Assembly (NCBI GenBank): GCA_963970005.1
Contig: CAXAMN010027395.1
Span: forward strand, 259,455 to 323,454
Direction of reading: 5' to 3'
DNA from: Durusdinium trenchii
Lineage: Eukaryota; Sar; Dinophyceae; Suessiales; Symbiodiniaceae
Length of the DNA: 64,000 nucleotides
Part shown: piece by piece, positions 22,013 to 33,041 of the stretch
How the letters are laid out: each line of letters starts with the position of its first letter
Numbering within the stretch: the first letter of the stretch is position 1
Translations under genes and position numbers: made by a program
Notes under the pieces: generated by a model
Databases searched by the model: none
The model's input: the letters and a program-made list of their open reading frames with translations, nothing else
What the model was told of the DNA's origin: nothing

Positions 22013-22565
22013 GCTGTACACATGCGATTCAACTACTGTAATTATACTGTACAGAGGTCTTGGGCTAGATTGGCTAACCTGGTGCTGTACTATTGGGGTT
22101 CTATGGCTCCACCGCCATGACCACCAACATCCACCAATCAACGTGGGTGCCAGGTCCTTTACAATCTGTTTCATATATTCCAGTTTCAAGTCTCCTCGAT
22201 CAAGAGGTCATACATCATCCATGTTCATGGCTTTTTCCTGTTTGTTTTCCATCCTGCAGGTGAAGCAATGATTTGCTGTTGACCTGTTCAAGTCATGTCA
22301 CGTTTGTCTCCGCAACACTTGTCACGTTAAACTGCACCGCCCGAGGTGCTTTGCCAGGTGCTGAGGTGCCGTTTGGGGTGGTGTGCGTGTGTGTCCTCGG
22401 GGCTGTCCTTTGCGGACAAAAGACCGAGCAGGAGATGGCAGTTCCTTCACCAGGTGGTGCAACAGCTAGGTTATGCTAGGTTTATTTCCTGCTTCATTTC
22501 CATCACGAGGGAAAGCCCTCATAACCTATACCAATGTCCTAATAGAACCCCTGGACCTGGACCAG

Positions 22566-22666
22566 GGACTTGCGACCCAACCGCTCGCGCCGTGCGGCAG
22601 GCCCTGCAGGCTCCGAACGTGGCCAGCCGGTGTCAGCTCATCCCCCGGAAGGATGTGCAGATGGGC
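22566..22666 (+). CDS. Internal exon, unknown
   Basis: Acceptor GACCAG, donor GTGAAG, ending in phase 0. Reads DPTARAVRQALQAPNVASRC and QLIPRKDVQMG. High GC3. It is in phase with the exon at 22,759. Confidence 0.6.
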
Positions 22667-22717
22667 GTGAAGCTCAAACATTCCCAATCCCAGGCATGCT
22701 GGGTGCCTCCTGCCGCC

Positions 22718-22738
22718 GGATGTGTGTGTGTGTGTGTG
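22718..22738. repeat. TG dinucleotide run
   Basis: About ten TG units inside the short intron between two exons. Confidence 0.9.
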
Positions 22739-22758
22739 GGCTCTGTTTTTGAAGATAG

Positions 22759-22983
22759 GGGGCCATGTATGCCATGGGTTTGAAATGTGCCATGGCTTGG
22801 GATCCATGTATGAATGTCGCCGATTACCGTGCGGGTCCACCATCTTCCTACCCGGACCCAAGGGGGAGGAGACGACCGAAGCGACAGGCCAGAGAAGCCA
22901 TGATGGCCAAGGTTGATGAGCTAAGAGCTTGGCAGGAATACTTGGAGGCCAGACCAGTGCCGCACGCGTTTTGGTTTGCGTAG
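22759..22983 (+). CDS. Exon with basic region and helix, stop-bounded
   Basis: After acceptor GATAG the frame runs to TAG at 22,981-22,983. It contains DPRGRRRPKRQAREAMMAKV, a basic stretch that could be a nuclear signal, and VDELRAWQEYLEARP, a helix. It may be the last exon, or be spliced at GTGCCG (22,956) to the exon at 23,237, which is in phase. Confidence 0.58.
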   Translation, partial: GAMYAMGLKCAMAWDPCMNVADYRAGPPSSYPDPRGRRRPKRQAREAMMAKVDELRAWQEYLEARPVPHAFWFA

Positions 22984-23236
22984 CTTTCGACATGTTGCGC
23001 AGAAGCCCGACACAACTATACTATAGGAATCGGTCAGTGAATGTCTTGGCCAACCTTGGATGATCAAATTAAGCTTTGAAGGAATGTTGAGGATTTCCGT
23101 TAGCGGCAGCACCATGCAAAAGAAACAAGATGCATCAAGATGCAAGATCCCGCTCTTAGTCCCGCTCTTTTGTTCGCAAGAATGCCGGTTTGAGCAACAA
23201 CGCACATAGGAAGACCGATGCTCAAAGCTGCCCCAG

Positions 23237-23370
23237 GCACGCAAGCGCTTTATCAACCTTTGTGACGAATGGCCAGACCATGAGCCAGAACCCAAAGCTG
23301 CAACGCAGCCGACCGAGGTCTACCGTCGAGGCTTTGAAACGGAATCTGGGTCGAGCTACCCTCGACCGAA
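23237..23370 (+). CDS. Internal or last exon, unknown
   Basis: Acceptor GCCCCAG, donor GTAGGT overlapping an in-frame TAG. Reads ARKRFINLCDEWPDHEPEPK and PTEVYRRGFETESGSSYP. It lacks Met and is invisible to ORF scans. Good codon bias. Confidence 0.58.
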
Positions 23371-24330
23371 GTAGGTCGGTCGAACAGTCGCTGTAACAAG
23401 AGGCAACGGCCTCGGGCATGGCTCATGGACTCACAATTGGTAGCACGACATTCGTCTACAGAGCCGATTTTGTGCAAATTTAATTGATGGTTTCCCCGTG
23501 GAAGTTTATTCTTCTTGGGGTGGATCTATTTGGGTGAATCTGGGTGAGTGCAAATCTCAGGAAGAAGACATTGCAGAGGAGCCGCTGGGGAGCCAAAAAC
23601 AAGACATTAGCCTGCCTAGTTTCACCATGTTTCACCATGTTTCGCGGCTGTGAATCTTAGAATCTTACAGTACAGGAACCCAGCAACAGATAGCAACGGC
23701 ATTAAGTTAATGAAGAAGAAATACACAACACATACCAAAAGCACACAGAGCACACATCCTCCAAAAGCTCTAAGCACACAGAGCACCGCACGACGAACGG
23801 ATCCTTCCAGGAGTCTGTGCCCGGGCCCGGGCCCGGGCGGCAGCGTGCAGTACTCCTCATTGACACGTGAGAGGAGTGGGCGAAAGAGTTCAGTGTGATT
23901 CAAAGCTCCAGGTCGGGCCGGGAATGGAGATGAATGACGTGGGTCGCATGTCAAGATCATCCAACTTCTAGTCCAACTTCATTCAACATCAGCAAAAGAC
24001 AGTAGATCTTCATGGATTTGCTCGATTTGCTCCCCAATATCACCTAAGCAAGCTGGTCACTTCTCCCCAGACAAAATACTGCAGCGAATGCTAGATGGTT
24101 GGACTTGGGTGCAGGGTGCAATGTGATTGAACTGGATGAGTGCAGGGCTACAATGCAATGGTAATGGGCCCATTCAAAGTGGGAAAGTCTCTAGGAGGAC
24201 ACGCAACCCTTCAACCGCACCACTCACCATGTGCTGTTTTGGCACCAGGTTTGTCGAGACCACAAGGAGCAGAAACAGCTTCCCCTAATTCCGTTAGCCT
24301 GGCAAGGCCGAACTTGCTTTTTTGGCCCAG
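23371..24330. other. No firm exon; palindromic GC run
   Basis: At 23,820-23,841 a CCCGGG word is repeated three times (palindromic). A short GC-rich frame there ends at donor GTGAGA, but is too weak to call. Confidence 0.4.
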
Positions 24331-24473
24331 ATGATGTGGAGACACATGGCCGATTTCCATCATCCCCACTGGTCCGCTTCATCTGGGCTGGGCCGAAAAT
24401 GCCAGGCCGTTTGCAGCTTGAATTCATTGCACTGGACACTTCTTGTGGATACTCTGTCCTGGAGCTTGCCAAT
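24331..24473 (+). CDS. Internal exon, beta-rich, unknown
   Basis: Acceptor TGGCCCAG, donor GTCTCA. Reads DDVETHGRFPSSPLVRFIWA, LQLEFIALDTSC and YSVLELAN. The alternating hydrophobic pattern suggests beta strands. Ends in phase 0, matching the next exon. Confidence 0.52.
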
Positions 24474-24686
24474 GTCTCAACACCACACCATGAACTTTGG
24501 CGGTGAACAGTTAACAGTTCTTGAGAATGACCTGTTGTTTGCAAATTTGAGATGGTGCATGTGCTCAAAATTATGTTGCGCCCGTGTCTGGGCGGAACGC
24601 CTTGCACCCAGACAACGAGGGCTCACTCGCTTGTACAAAGCGCCCTCCGCCGAGGGAGGAACTCGGATAAGGCTGGCATTGTGTAG

Positions 24687-24774
24687 ATCTCATCGCGCGT
24701 TGTCAGGTCGGGGTCGGCTCAAGCAGATTATACGCGCTTGTTGGCCGACTTTGACTTAGAAGAATCCTGCAGAG
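24687..24774 (+). CDS. Internal exon, unknown
   Basis: Acceptor GTGTAG, donor GTTTCA. Reads ISSRVVRSGSAQADYTRLLA and DFDLEES. Its phase (1) fits the exon at 24,937 exactly. Confidence 0.55.
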
Positions 24775-24936
24775 GTTTCAAGTCTCAGTGAATCTTCCAC
24801 ACCAACTGGGGAAAGCATAAATTACGAGCACTATGGATTACATTCAGACAACAACTCGAAGGGAACCCCAAATCTGGGGCATTTGCACGGCACTTTTCTA
24901 TTGATTGCTCTACTTGAGTGTTGTTATCTTCTGCAG

Positions 24937-25001
24937 ATGACCTGTGGAAGTTCATCGAGGCGCGTCGCAATGCCGTGCCCAATGGGTCAAATCGCTTCTG
25001 A
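24937..25001 (+). CDS. Likely last exon of an upstream gene
   Basis: After acceptor TTCTGCAG the frame, completed by the previous exon, reads DDLWKFIEARRNAVPNGSNR and stops at TGA 24,999-25,001. The match of phase supports it. It may mark the end of a + strand gene. Confidence 0.55.
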
Positions 25002-25397
25002 ACGCTGAGCGCTGCAGTTTGCACCTCCAGCTGCGCAAACTGCGCCTGAGATCCTGGCTTACGATGTAGAACAGACACATTCAGACGATGTTGTTCGGGA
25101 ACAGGAGGTAAACGATGGTAAATGGTAGATAATTGAGTGTTTTTACATGTTTTGACATTTTTGGCTGTGCTTTGAGACACCCAGATAGCAACCCAGATAG
25201 CAACCCAAAGGATCACGATGAGGGAGAGCAACACAAGACTCAACAAGACCTCGAAGTCGCGCAAGTTGAAGGTTAAAGGTTGCCTTTGTAACGTCGGAAG
25301 TCTTTCTTCTATCGTTGGTTGCCCTCCATGACGGAGGTGATTGGTATATAACGCATGCAGCTTGACATGGTTGGTCGCTATTAAGTTGGAGGCCCAG

Positions 25398-25565
25398 GGA
25401 CGAAAGAAGGTCCAGGTGACTCCGGTGGGCGACTCGTGGACTCTTGCCACACCCGTTCCACTCACAGCGGGATCTCGGTTTCACCGCGGGGGGCACTGGC
25501 CGGGCGGCTCGGTAACATGGCATCGGGTCCATCCAGAAGGGTCCCGGAGACGTACATGGCTGAAG
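25398..25565 (+). CDS. Internal exon, unknown
   Basis: 168 nt, phase 0-0, acceptor GGCCCAG, donor GTTGAC. Reads KKVQVTPVGDSWTLATPVPL and SVTWHRVHPEG. A dispersed-repeat fragment (TTAAGTTGGAGGCC) abuts its 5' side. Confidence 0.56.
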
Positions 25566-26081
25566 GTTGACAACCATGTCCCGTCACAAACGTCCACCAG
25601 GGTGTTTTTTATTTGTTGCCAGGTTTTTGAGTTCTGTTGGAAAGGAACTGAAAGGCTAAAATACTCTTTGATGTTCCTTGGCTGCTGAGACCCCTTGGTG
25701 GGGTGCAGGGGATTTGAGATTGGCATAGTAGCCGCTGCCATCCGCTGCCTATTATATCCTATTTAATAGGACAATGTGACGTTGTTGATCATGATCTTTG
25801 GTAAAAGACCACGGTTGGGACCACTACTGCTCCGGACCTTTCCAACTCTGGCCATAAATACGCCCAACTTTGCACCCTGGTGGGCCCCTTTGAAGGGTCC
25901 ACCCCTTGTCCAAGAGCTGCGTGGCTCTAGAGGAAAAAATGTCGAAGATCATCGAAGACGCGACTCTGTTGTGGCTTCCTATGATGAAATGTTGTGCATG
26001 AGACTCACAACAAGTCACTGCCCTGGCAACTGGCAACACATCACCTCCCTAGGAACCTTCCCCCATCCTGCTGTGCACTGG

Positions 26082-26261
26082 CCAGGCCCCTCACTCCCTC
26101 CACTCCACCGCGTGCAGCACCACGCCTGGTCAAGGGATTTCGAGCTCCCAAAACGGGCCAAAGGCATCCAAGTCGTGCACGGAAGGAAGGTGGCAAGTGG
26201 GAAGTGGTCACGGTCAATCCGGAAGAAACACGAAACAATCTTCAGGAGGGAAGCATAAGAG
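26082..26261 (+). CDS. Candidate exon, frame uncertain
   Basis: One frame reads GKWEVVTVNPEETRNNLQE after a Pro/Arg-rich stretch; another open frame ends at 26,258. Borders are not clear. Confidence 0.3.
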
Positions 26262-26289
26262 ACAGTGTTTTTTTCCATAATACCTGAGT

Positions 26290-27905
26290 TATCCTGTGTT
26301 GGTTTGGTCTTCCTCGTGCCCATTTTCCCCATTTGGACAGCTTGGGATTTGTCGCGCAGGTCTCTCCGGGCTTTGGTTCTCGAAGAGGAGCGTGTGGGCT
26401 GCGTTGGATGATCCCGCATAACTGAAGCCTCATGAAATGACGATCCTTTTCTCTCAATAAATGCAAATTCCAAGGGATATGTTATAGACATAAGTGCTTT
26501 AAGTGCCTGTATTTGGGCAAAATATGTTGGATAACGATATACCTAAGATCTGGAGCTGAGCATCGATTTACACAGGTCATTTATACTGTATAATGAACTT
26601 CAGTAACTTGGTGAATGGCAGTAATAAAGGGCAGGTGGACCCATAAATCTCATTTTATAAGAATTCACTTGGCGAGGTGTTGGAGGCTGGTCAGAACACG
26701 CTTTCTCCTTTTATTAAAGATCACGTTCTGGACTGGAGATTGAATTCGTTTTTTGATTATCTTGAAATCAATAAGTTTCGTTTTATAAAGGCTACGGATG
26801 TGGCATCTTACGGACATTTCCGATTCGCAATTCTATAGTTTGTAAATCGCCTCTCCTGGAGGTAGATGGCTATTTTAACCTATCATGACCTACGGATGTC
26901 ATTTTACAACTAATTAATTGGTTGTTCACCTATGAACAATCAAGGGGGATGTTGGACAATCATCCATGATTCCCCTCGACGCCCTTTGAAACACGCAGAA
27001 ACACGCGCAGGTTCCGAATCAATCTCGTTCGGAAGCATCAAACGAAATCATTCCCCTCCCGGAGGGCAAAATCCAGCACGTTAGCCATACAGCGAAATCC
27101 CATTTCAGCGATGTTACTTGATGACGATGCTTTGGTAGGGTTCGCGCAACTCCTGATTTGTTCGTTGCGTAGTGGCTTTGAACATGGCCCCGCATGTTGG
27201 AAAGGCATGCGGCATGGAAATGCAAGTTTCCATGATCAAAGAAATGGTCATCAAAGAGAAAGAGCGTGTGTATATATATATATAAACACGGAAGGGTGGT
27301 GCACAGAAAGAGTTTTGCAAACACCTATTCTACCAACATCGCGGAAGGCGCGGGACATTCGTGGAACCCGGGGCTATTCGTGGATGTTTCGTGGAATGGT
27401 GGGCCAGTAGGAAAACTGACTGCAACAAAATCCCAGAAAACTTCGCAGAACTTCGTGGAAGGTATTTTTGATGCACTAGCTTTGTTTAAGCGAGTTTTGC
27501 TGACCCCCTTTCTCCACACACCCTCCATTTAGCCTTCAATATAGAATTATATAGTCTATGTAGTTAATAAATCATAAGTCATACATATATAGTTTATAAA
27601 TATATGTATATACGTATTACTGTAAATCAGATTGTTAGTAATTACTGTTCTCATATAAGTGTATGTATGTATATATACAACATTACATTATCAAACTATA
27701 GGACCGGATAACCCCACATGTTACCAACTTCACCAGACACAGGAGCGGACAATTGGTGGTTGGTGGGTGGCAATTGGTTGGTGACACCGAGGGCGTGCAT
27801 CCGACCTCCTGCGCCTGCCACACAAATCACAGCAGCACAGACAAATGCTACACAAATCACAGCGGCGCAGCGGCGGAGACCCAGCAGCACCGGGCAGCAC
27901 CGGGG
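26290..27905. other. AT-rich gap without exons
   Basis: Contains A/T-rich segments at 26,470-26,960 and 27,535-27,690. It is the longest exon-poor stretch of the left half and a plausible intergenic region. Confidence 0.45.
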
Positions 27906-28075
27906 CGTACATCCGACCCATTGGTTGATGACAATCGGTTGATGACAATTGGTTGGTGACATTCGGTTGATGACAATTGGTCGGTGACAATCGGTTGATG
28001 ACAATTGGTTGGTGACAGCTAGTTGGTTTCAATTTGGGGTGGCAGTTGGTTGATGACAATCGGTTGGTTGATGAG
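27906..28075. repeat. 14-bp tandem repeat
   Basis: About ten imperfect copies of GGTTGRTGACAATY. It produces a spurious His/Asn/Thr-rich minus-strand ORF. Confidence 0.85.
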
Positions 28076-28229
28076 TGTATGTGAGTGTGTTGATGACGGG
28101 AGGCGGGAGGAGGGGACGGAGCGGATACCAGACTAAAAACAAAAACCCCACACGTGAACAAATAGTAATTAATGGCTTATGTAATTTAAGGGTGTGCATG
28201 GCATGGCCGAAGCAGACTAGCTGTTACAG

Positions 28230-28336
28230 TGGCCCAGGAGAGGAATCGCCTGGAGAAGAAGCGCCGAACCATGGAACTTCTGAAGCCGGAGGCTGATGCC
28301 AAGGTGGCTGGGATAAGGACCTCCAGACACATCTAA
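28230..28336 (+). CDS. Basic helical exon, stop-bounded
   Basis: Acceptor GTTACAG. Reads AQERNRLEKKRRTMELLKPE, a basic coiled-coil-like helix, then ADAKVAGIRTSRHI and TAA at 28,334-28,336. A GT donor at 28,304 would remove the stop. High GC3. Confidence 0.58.
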
Positions 28337-28386
28337 GAGCGCATTATAGACTTTGACGGCTCTTGGCTGTTTTACCCACACCACAG

Positions 28387-28435
28387 AAACCTTTGCAAGA
28401 AATCACTGGAAGAAAGTGGCATCGGTGACCCCATG
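28387..28435 (+). CDS. Short internal exon
   Basis: 49 nt between ACCACAG and the canonical donor GTAGGAA. Reads NLCKKSLEESGIGDPM. It is not in phase with the 28,230 exon as drawn. Confidence 0.42.
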
Positions 28436-28654
28436 GTAGGAAAGTCATTAATTATCGCAATCCCCAGCTGACAGTGTCCATGTTTCTTTCAGAAGATCAT
28501 TTCCAGTGCATTCTTTGCATGTTTGGTGTTGTTTGTGTGGTGTCGTAGTTTATCAACCTGAAACAGCCCGTTTTGCAGGGTTGTTAGATTTTAGAAGAGA
28601 ATGCCGCGACTCCTTCTCCTCATTCTCCTCCTTCTCCTCACCTCACAACAGCGA

Positions 28655-29036
28655 ACTCCAGATCACAGTGGGCACTCCCGGACCTCAACAGCAAGCGCCA
28701 GATCGCAGTGGGCACTCGAGGACCTCAACAGCAAGCACCAGATCGCAGTGGGAACCCCCGGACCTCAACAGCAAGCGCCAGATCGCAGTGGGCACTCGCG
28801 GACCTCAACGGCAAGCACCAGATCGCAGTGGGCACTCGCGGACCTCAACAGCAAGCACCAGATCGCAGTGGGCACTCGCGGACCTCAACAGCAAGCGCCA
28901 GATCGCAGTGGGAGCCCTCGGGCCTCAACAGCAAGCGTCAGATCGCAGTGGGCACCCCCGGGCCTCAACAGCAAGCGCCAGATCGCAGTGGGCACCCCCG
29001 GGCCTCAACGGAAAGCCTCAGATCGCAGTGGGCGCA
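28655..29036. repeat. 40-bp GC-rich minisatellite, about 9.5 copies
   Basis: The unit includes CCAGATCGCAGTGGGCACTC and GGACCTCAACAGCAAGC. The 40-bp period is not a multiple of three, so each frame cycles through the three readings (LNSKHQIAVG, GPQQQAPDRSG, RTSTASTRSQW) and stays open for 116-181 codons. It could be coding or intronic. Confidence 0.93.
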
Positions 29037-29049
29037 CCTTTGTCAGGCT

Positions 29050-30064
29050 AATCGCTAGTCTGTCGATACATTGGCCCTGCCTTCTCCAAATCGCCTTTCG
29101 AGGTGGTGATCACTCGAAGTAGAGTTGTTTTCACAAAAGAACCAACCCAGCCTAGGCAACTTCAGGGCTTGGAGGGTCACAGTAAATGTGCTGAAACGAT
29201 TCTTGACGGCGTCAGGACCATCAGTGCCCCAGAAATAATATTTTCCTTTTTGCCGGTGACTGTGCGTGATTTGTGTTCAGGCTTGCATTATTCCACTGGT
29301 CACATAGTAGATCATAGTAGGCCGGCAGCACCCACAGTATGTCAGCAGTTGAGCTCTTCCTGCCTTAGGAAAACGTAGTTGCGGACAATTTGTTGGCGAC
29401 CAATCTCAGTCAACCCCCGGCATATTGAATGAGGCTCCTTTGGCGGCACGCAGTAGGACAGACGCGCCTGACCTGTGGTGTTTCGCAAGAGTGCCGTTTC
29501 GCATCAATACTGCGTATTCTGCTGTTAGATAGAACTGTGTCCACACATCAGACATCCATGCCATGCATGCTTGTCAGAAGGTGAAAGCAAAGATGGGGTT
29601 TGAACAAGGGTTCCGACCGATCTAGATCGCGCCAGGAGCCCCAAAATGGCCTCAGGTCGAAAAGAAACAACCAATGACTGCAATGGCCAGGCTGTTGGTG
29701 AACCGGGTGATTACCTTGCGGCTTTGTTTGGTCCAGTTCAATTTGCATGTTGATAGTTGGTTGGCTGTGATGGGCCCATTCGGCACTCTATGTAGGAACA
29801 ATCATGCTGATCCATCACCAAAGCCAGGGTTTGGGATAGTGAGCAGGAGGTCATACATTAAAACAGGCTTTAGTGCAGTTCCTCTCTTGAAAGTGGTATG
29901 GGTTGCAGAGAATCCTAAACTCTAGACTAATATATAGTTATTTATATTTATAAATCTGAATCATTTGAGATCTCGAGTCCCTATCATGTTTGCGTGAAAT
30001 CAATTTCACAGAAGAACTGCAGCGCGCGTAGGGGCTCAAGGACGCAAACCCATGTGAATTGCAG
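29050..30064. other. No exon recognised
   Basis: Short unbiased ORFs on both strands. Probably intron or spacer. Confidence 0.4.
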
Positions 30065-30166
30065 GTGATCCTACGGTCAACCATCCTTCGGCGCAAGCTG
30101 CCGTGAGGGCCCTCATCGTGCGGCAGACAGAGGACAAACAGAGGGGATTCCTTCGACTTGGCTATG
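30065..30166 (+). CDS. Internal exon, unknown
   Basis: 102 nt, acceptor TTGCAG, donor GTGTGA. Reads DPTVNHPSAQAAVRALIVRQ and TEDKQRGFLRLGY. Strong codon bias. Confidence 0.62.
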
Positions 30167-30421
30167 GTGTGAATAGCAGGTATCCAAGTACTGTATAATG
30201 CAACTGTCAGTGTAACTGGGTGTTTGAGTTTAGATCATTTGGACCAGATGGTTTGAAGTAAAGTAGATTGCACATGGAGAACGACATGGCGTCGACCAAA
30301 TACAATACGTTTGAAACTGTCAGTGTCAATATGTACAGTGAACAGTACGTGCAAGTAATACTTGCAAGATATTCCCAAGTGAACCATTTGTGTGGTCTAC
30401 GTTCAAGTTTGCGTAGCGCAG

Positions 30422-30538
30422 CCTCCAAAAAGGCATCCCGAGTTGGTGAACTTCACCACCTCCAAGGCTGGGCGCAGCTCTGCAGCCCGGGCACGGTTGG
30501 TGCCGAGATCAGCGGTGCATGATGAAAGAAAAACATGA
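30422..30538 (+). CDS. Stop-bounded exon, two possible frames
   Basis: After acceptor AGCGCAG, one frame reads RHPELVNFTTSKAGRSSAAR to a TGA at 30,536-30,538; another (SRVGELHHLQGWAQLCSPG) stops at 30,522. Both are protein-like; the exon is supported more than the frame. Confidence 0.45.
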   Translation, partial: PPKRHPELVNFTTSKAGRSSAARARLVPRSAVHDERKT

Positions 30539-30791
30539 GAAGACTATACAACCATAAAAGGTCCGTTAATTAGTGTTGTTCTGTTGCATGTTGTGTTGTT
30601 CTTTTCTTTTGGGGGGAGAAGTGCTCAAAACACCTGTAGAACAACAAGGGGTTCACTAAAAACAAAAAACAAAAACAACCAAAACACATACTGTATAACC
30701 TATGTTTGTCACTTACTATACTTCTTAATTGTGGCCATGTGTGAGCGTGCCTGAACGACTACCGGCACGATAACTTAGTAATAGCCCAACA

Positions 30792-30983
30792 TTGGATGGG
30801 GATGCCTCGGAAAACCACTTCCCCGGTTTTTGGCCCGAAGAATTGTGGACAAATTCTCATGCAAAGTTTACCCTCCTGCTCATTGACGGGGAGAATGGCC
30901 CCAAAACTGTCGAGGAAGATGGTCGGTCTAGTTCAAGGGGCCCATGTTCCAAGGCCAGATTCATAACGCTCATGACCAGGTGA
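30792..30983 (+). CDS. Low-confidence ORF
   Basis: An ORF opening with ATG at 30,798 and reading SENHFPGFWPEELWTNS and KFTLLLIDGENGPKTVEE. Protein-like but with weak codon bias and no splice borders. Confidence 0.28.
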   Translation: MDGDASENHFPGFWPEELWTNSHAKFTLLLIDGENGPKTVEEDGRSSSRGPCSKARFITLMTR

Positions 30984-31161
30984 CGACCCCCCATTCCCGT
31001 TGTTCTGACTGTTGACCAAGATGTTTTAAACACCCTAAAGCTGGATGGCCGTCCTGAATCCCAAGCCCTTCCACGGCATAGAATGGGCTCTTGAACATGC
31101 TTGACAAAGACATCAAATCACACAGATTCTCTTGGAGGTCGACTGACCTCACCGTTGCCAG

Positions 31162-31283
31162 GCCCAGCATCTTCGCCCCCGTCTCGCCACGCTCCGCGAC
31201 AACAGACCCGATGCGGCGATGCGGGAGCCAAAAGTCGGGGAGCCCGTCCAGATGAAGGAGAGACCGAGCCACCCGTGCGGATG
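31162..31283 (+). CDS. Internal exon, unknown
   Basis: Acceptor GTTGCCAG, canonical donor GTATGC. Reads AQHLRPRLATLRDNRPDAAM and REPKVGEPVQMKERPSHP. All three + frames and one minus frame are open, but this one has the strongest bias. Confidence 0.58.
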
Positions 31284-31537
31284 GTATGCACAAGCTGCAC
31301 AAGTATCTTTATAATTATTGGAGACCAGATCCTTGTCATCAGATACCAAAAAGAGATCCAAGTGATAAGGATGGGGATGATCTATCGGTCTATGATTGGA
31401 TATGATTCGGATATGTGATATATGAGCATATCATATATGAGCTATAGATATTATAGCTATAGTCTCATCATCCTCCGTTTCCTTTCCGTGGTCGACCTCG
31501 CCATACCTCGCCACCTCGTTCCGGATGCCTCGCCCAG

Positions 31538-31750
31538 GCGCCTTCGAAGTTAGAGGCCCGGGACCTGCGCGCGCCCAGGCTGCTCACGCAGGCGCGCGTG
31601 GAGGGACAGAGCAGCGCCGTCTCTGTCGCACGTGCGGGCGTTGGTCAAAGCAGTGTGGAGGGGTTGGAGCACAAAGCTCCTCCATCAAGAAACGAACCAA
31701 GCACCGGTGGAGTGTTTGTTTTTGAACACGTCTTTTATAGGCCCAATTGA
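31538..31750 (+). CDS. GC-rich exon, possibly to a stop
   Basis: Acceptor TCGCCCAG. Reads SKLEARDLRAPRLLTQARVE and GQSSAVSVARAGVGQSSVE. Coding bias fades after about 31,640, so a donor near there is likely, although the frame continues to TGA 31,748-31,750. Confidence 0.52.
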   Translation, partial: APSKLEARDLRAPRLLTQARVEGQSSAVSVARAGVGQSSVEGLEHKAPPSRNEPSTGGVFVFEHVFYRPN

Positions 31751-31843
31751 CAACTATACATGGCACGTTTATATTATGCCATGCAACAGCTGTGTCAGCT
31801 AGGTTGCAGATCGCCAGGTATTTAGCTGCAGCTTGCTGACTAG

Positions 31844-31951
31844 TTCGTTGTCCATGTCAACGGGCTGGTTCTTGAAAACAGCCATCCAGAGAGTGTGGCT
31901 TTTACGATATTCCACCCAAAGCTCTCTGAGGATGGAGGGCAAGAGGGATGA
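31844..31951 (+). CDS. Candidate exon, beta-rich
   Basis: After acceptor GACTAG reads FVVHVNGLVLENSHPESVAF and TIFHPKLSEDGG to a TGA. 'VHVNGlvle' resembles a LamG strand, but the match is too short. A second frame (EIRQTCIQFVAVWLEFGR) overlaps. Confidence 0.38.
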   Translation, partial: FVVHVNGLVLENSHPESVAFTIFHPKLSEDGGQEG

Positions 31952-32311
31952 AATTCGTCAGACGTGCATTCAATTTGTGGCGGTTTGGCTCGAGTTTGGT
32001 AGGACAGGAGGGGCAAAACTTTCGAGGGACAGAGCCCTTGAGGTGCTATGAGATGGCGCCCCAGCTAGCAAGAAAGAGCACTGGAGATGTCATGCCTCCA
32101 TATTGGTCGAAGTACCGCACGAAGAGCACTGATTGCTACTGTTTTCTGACCGAGGCCCGCAGGTTCACCTGACGGTATCCACAGGCGTACCAATGTGATT
32201 GCCATTTCTGAAGCCTCCAAAAGAAGACAAGACCAACAACTTGGGGAGCCTGGCCGCCCACGGCTGAAGACAAACCCAGCACCTTAAGACTCAAGACAAG
32301 TCATTTTGCAG

Positions 32312-32473
32312 CTGGGTCGTGGTACGCGAGCCATGGCATCCCTCGAGCTACATCGTGAAGTGCCATCACCCTTTGAGCCAAAGTTGCTTGAGGATCCCAA
32401 ATGGGTCGCACGGCTGAGATGGCGGGAAGAAACAGCCCAAGCAAGAATCCACCTTGGAACAGAACAGTTTTGA
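32312..32473 (+). CDS. Exon upstream of channel, unknown
   Basis: Acceptor TTTTGCAG, phase 0. Reads MASLELHREVPSPFEPKLLE, DPKWVARLRWREETAQ to TGA at 32,471-32,473. A GC donor (GCAAGA or GCCCAA) in phase 0 would join it to 32,939 and avoid the stop. The charged composition suits the cytosolic N-terminus of the channel; this join is inferred. A hydrophobic minus frame covers the same bases. Confidence 0.52.
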   Translation: MGRGTRAMASLELHREVPSPFEPKLLEDPKWVARLRWREETAQARIHLGTEQF

Positions 32474-32938
32474 CGGATGTAAGGGAGGCCAAACTCAGAC
32501 TTCGAGCTGGGCGTTTGAGCCATGAATGGCCATGGTGTTTCTGTTGGGGCTTTGTTTGGCATTTGGCGTCGGCAGGACAGACAGGTTGGACTTGCAAGTG
32601 AAAGAAGTCTTTGCTAGAGGACCGATGAACGCTTCTGTCTAGCCTCCCCATGCGGCTGGGGGTAGCACTTGGACAGAAGAAACGCACAACTCCAGTGGAG
32701 TAGGTAGGAGATCCCGAAGAATGTGGGAGCAAAGTGCGTTTTGGGCTTAGAAATGCCCCACGTGGGGCAGAATCATGTGGGTTCAAGGACTTTTGAGCAT
32801 AGAGGTAGAGTTATACGGCGCAGATTTTAGTGTATCGATGAGCAGAGTGGAGCAGCCAAACTCGCGCCACACCTGTCACCCACTCCGGTATCTGACCTGT
32901 GCTGCTGACGAAGCAAGGTCAATAGCTTTTACAACAAG

Positions 32939-33041
32939 AAAGCCGTTGCATCAGAAGAATCCCTGGAAGAAAATGGAGTGGCAGAGAGCATTTTGGCAAT
33001 TGGTGAAAAATCAGCAGTGGCGCCGGGGCCGGCACCCGCAA
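32939..33041 (+). CDS. Polycystin exon: acidic cytosolic segment
   Basis: Acceptor ACAACAAG, donor GTGAGG, ends phase 1. Reads KAVASEESLEENGVAESILA and then an Ala/Pro stretch (VAPGPAPA). It joins in phase to the TM1 exon. Confidence 0.6.

Noticed and set aside
27730-28161. His/Asn/Pro-rich minus ORFs
   Set aside because: Generated by the 14-bp tandem repeat.
32301-32786. 161-codon minus ORF with a hydrophobic segment (LFQGGFLLGLFLPAISAV)
   Set aside because: The + strand reading is bounded by a good acceptor and fits the neighbouring exons; the minus reading has no splice context.
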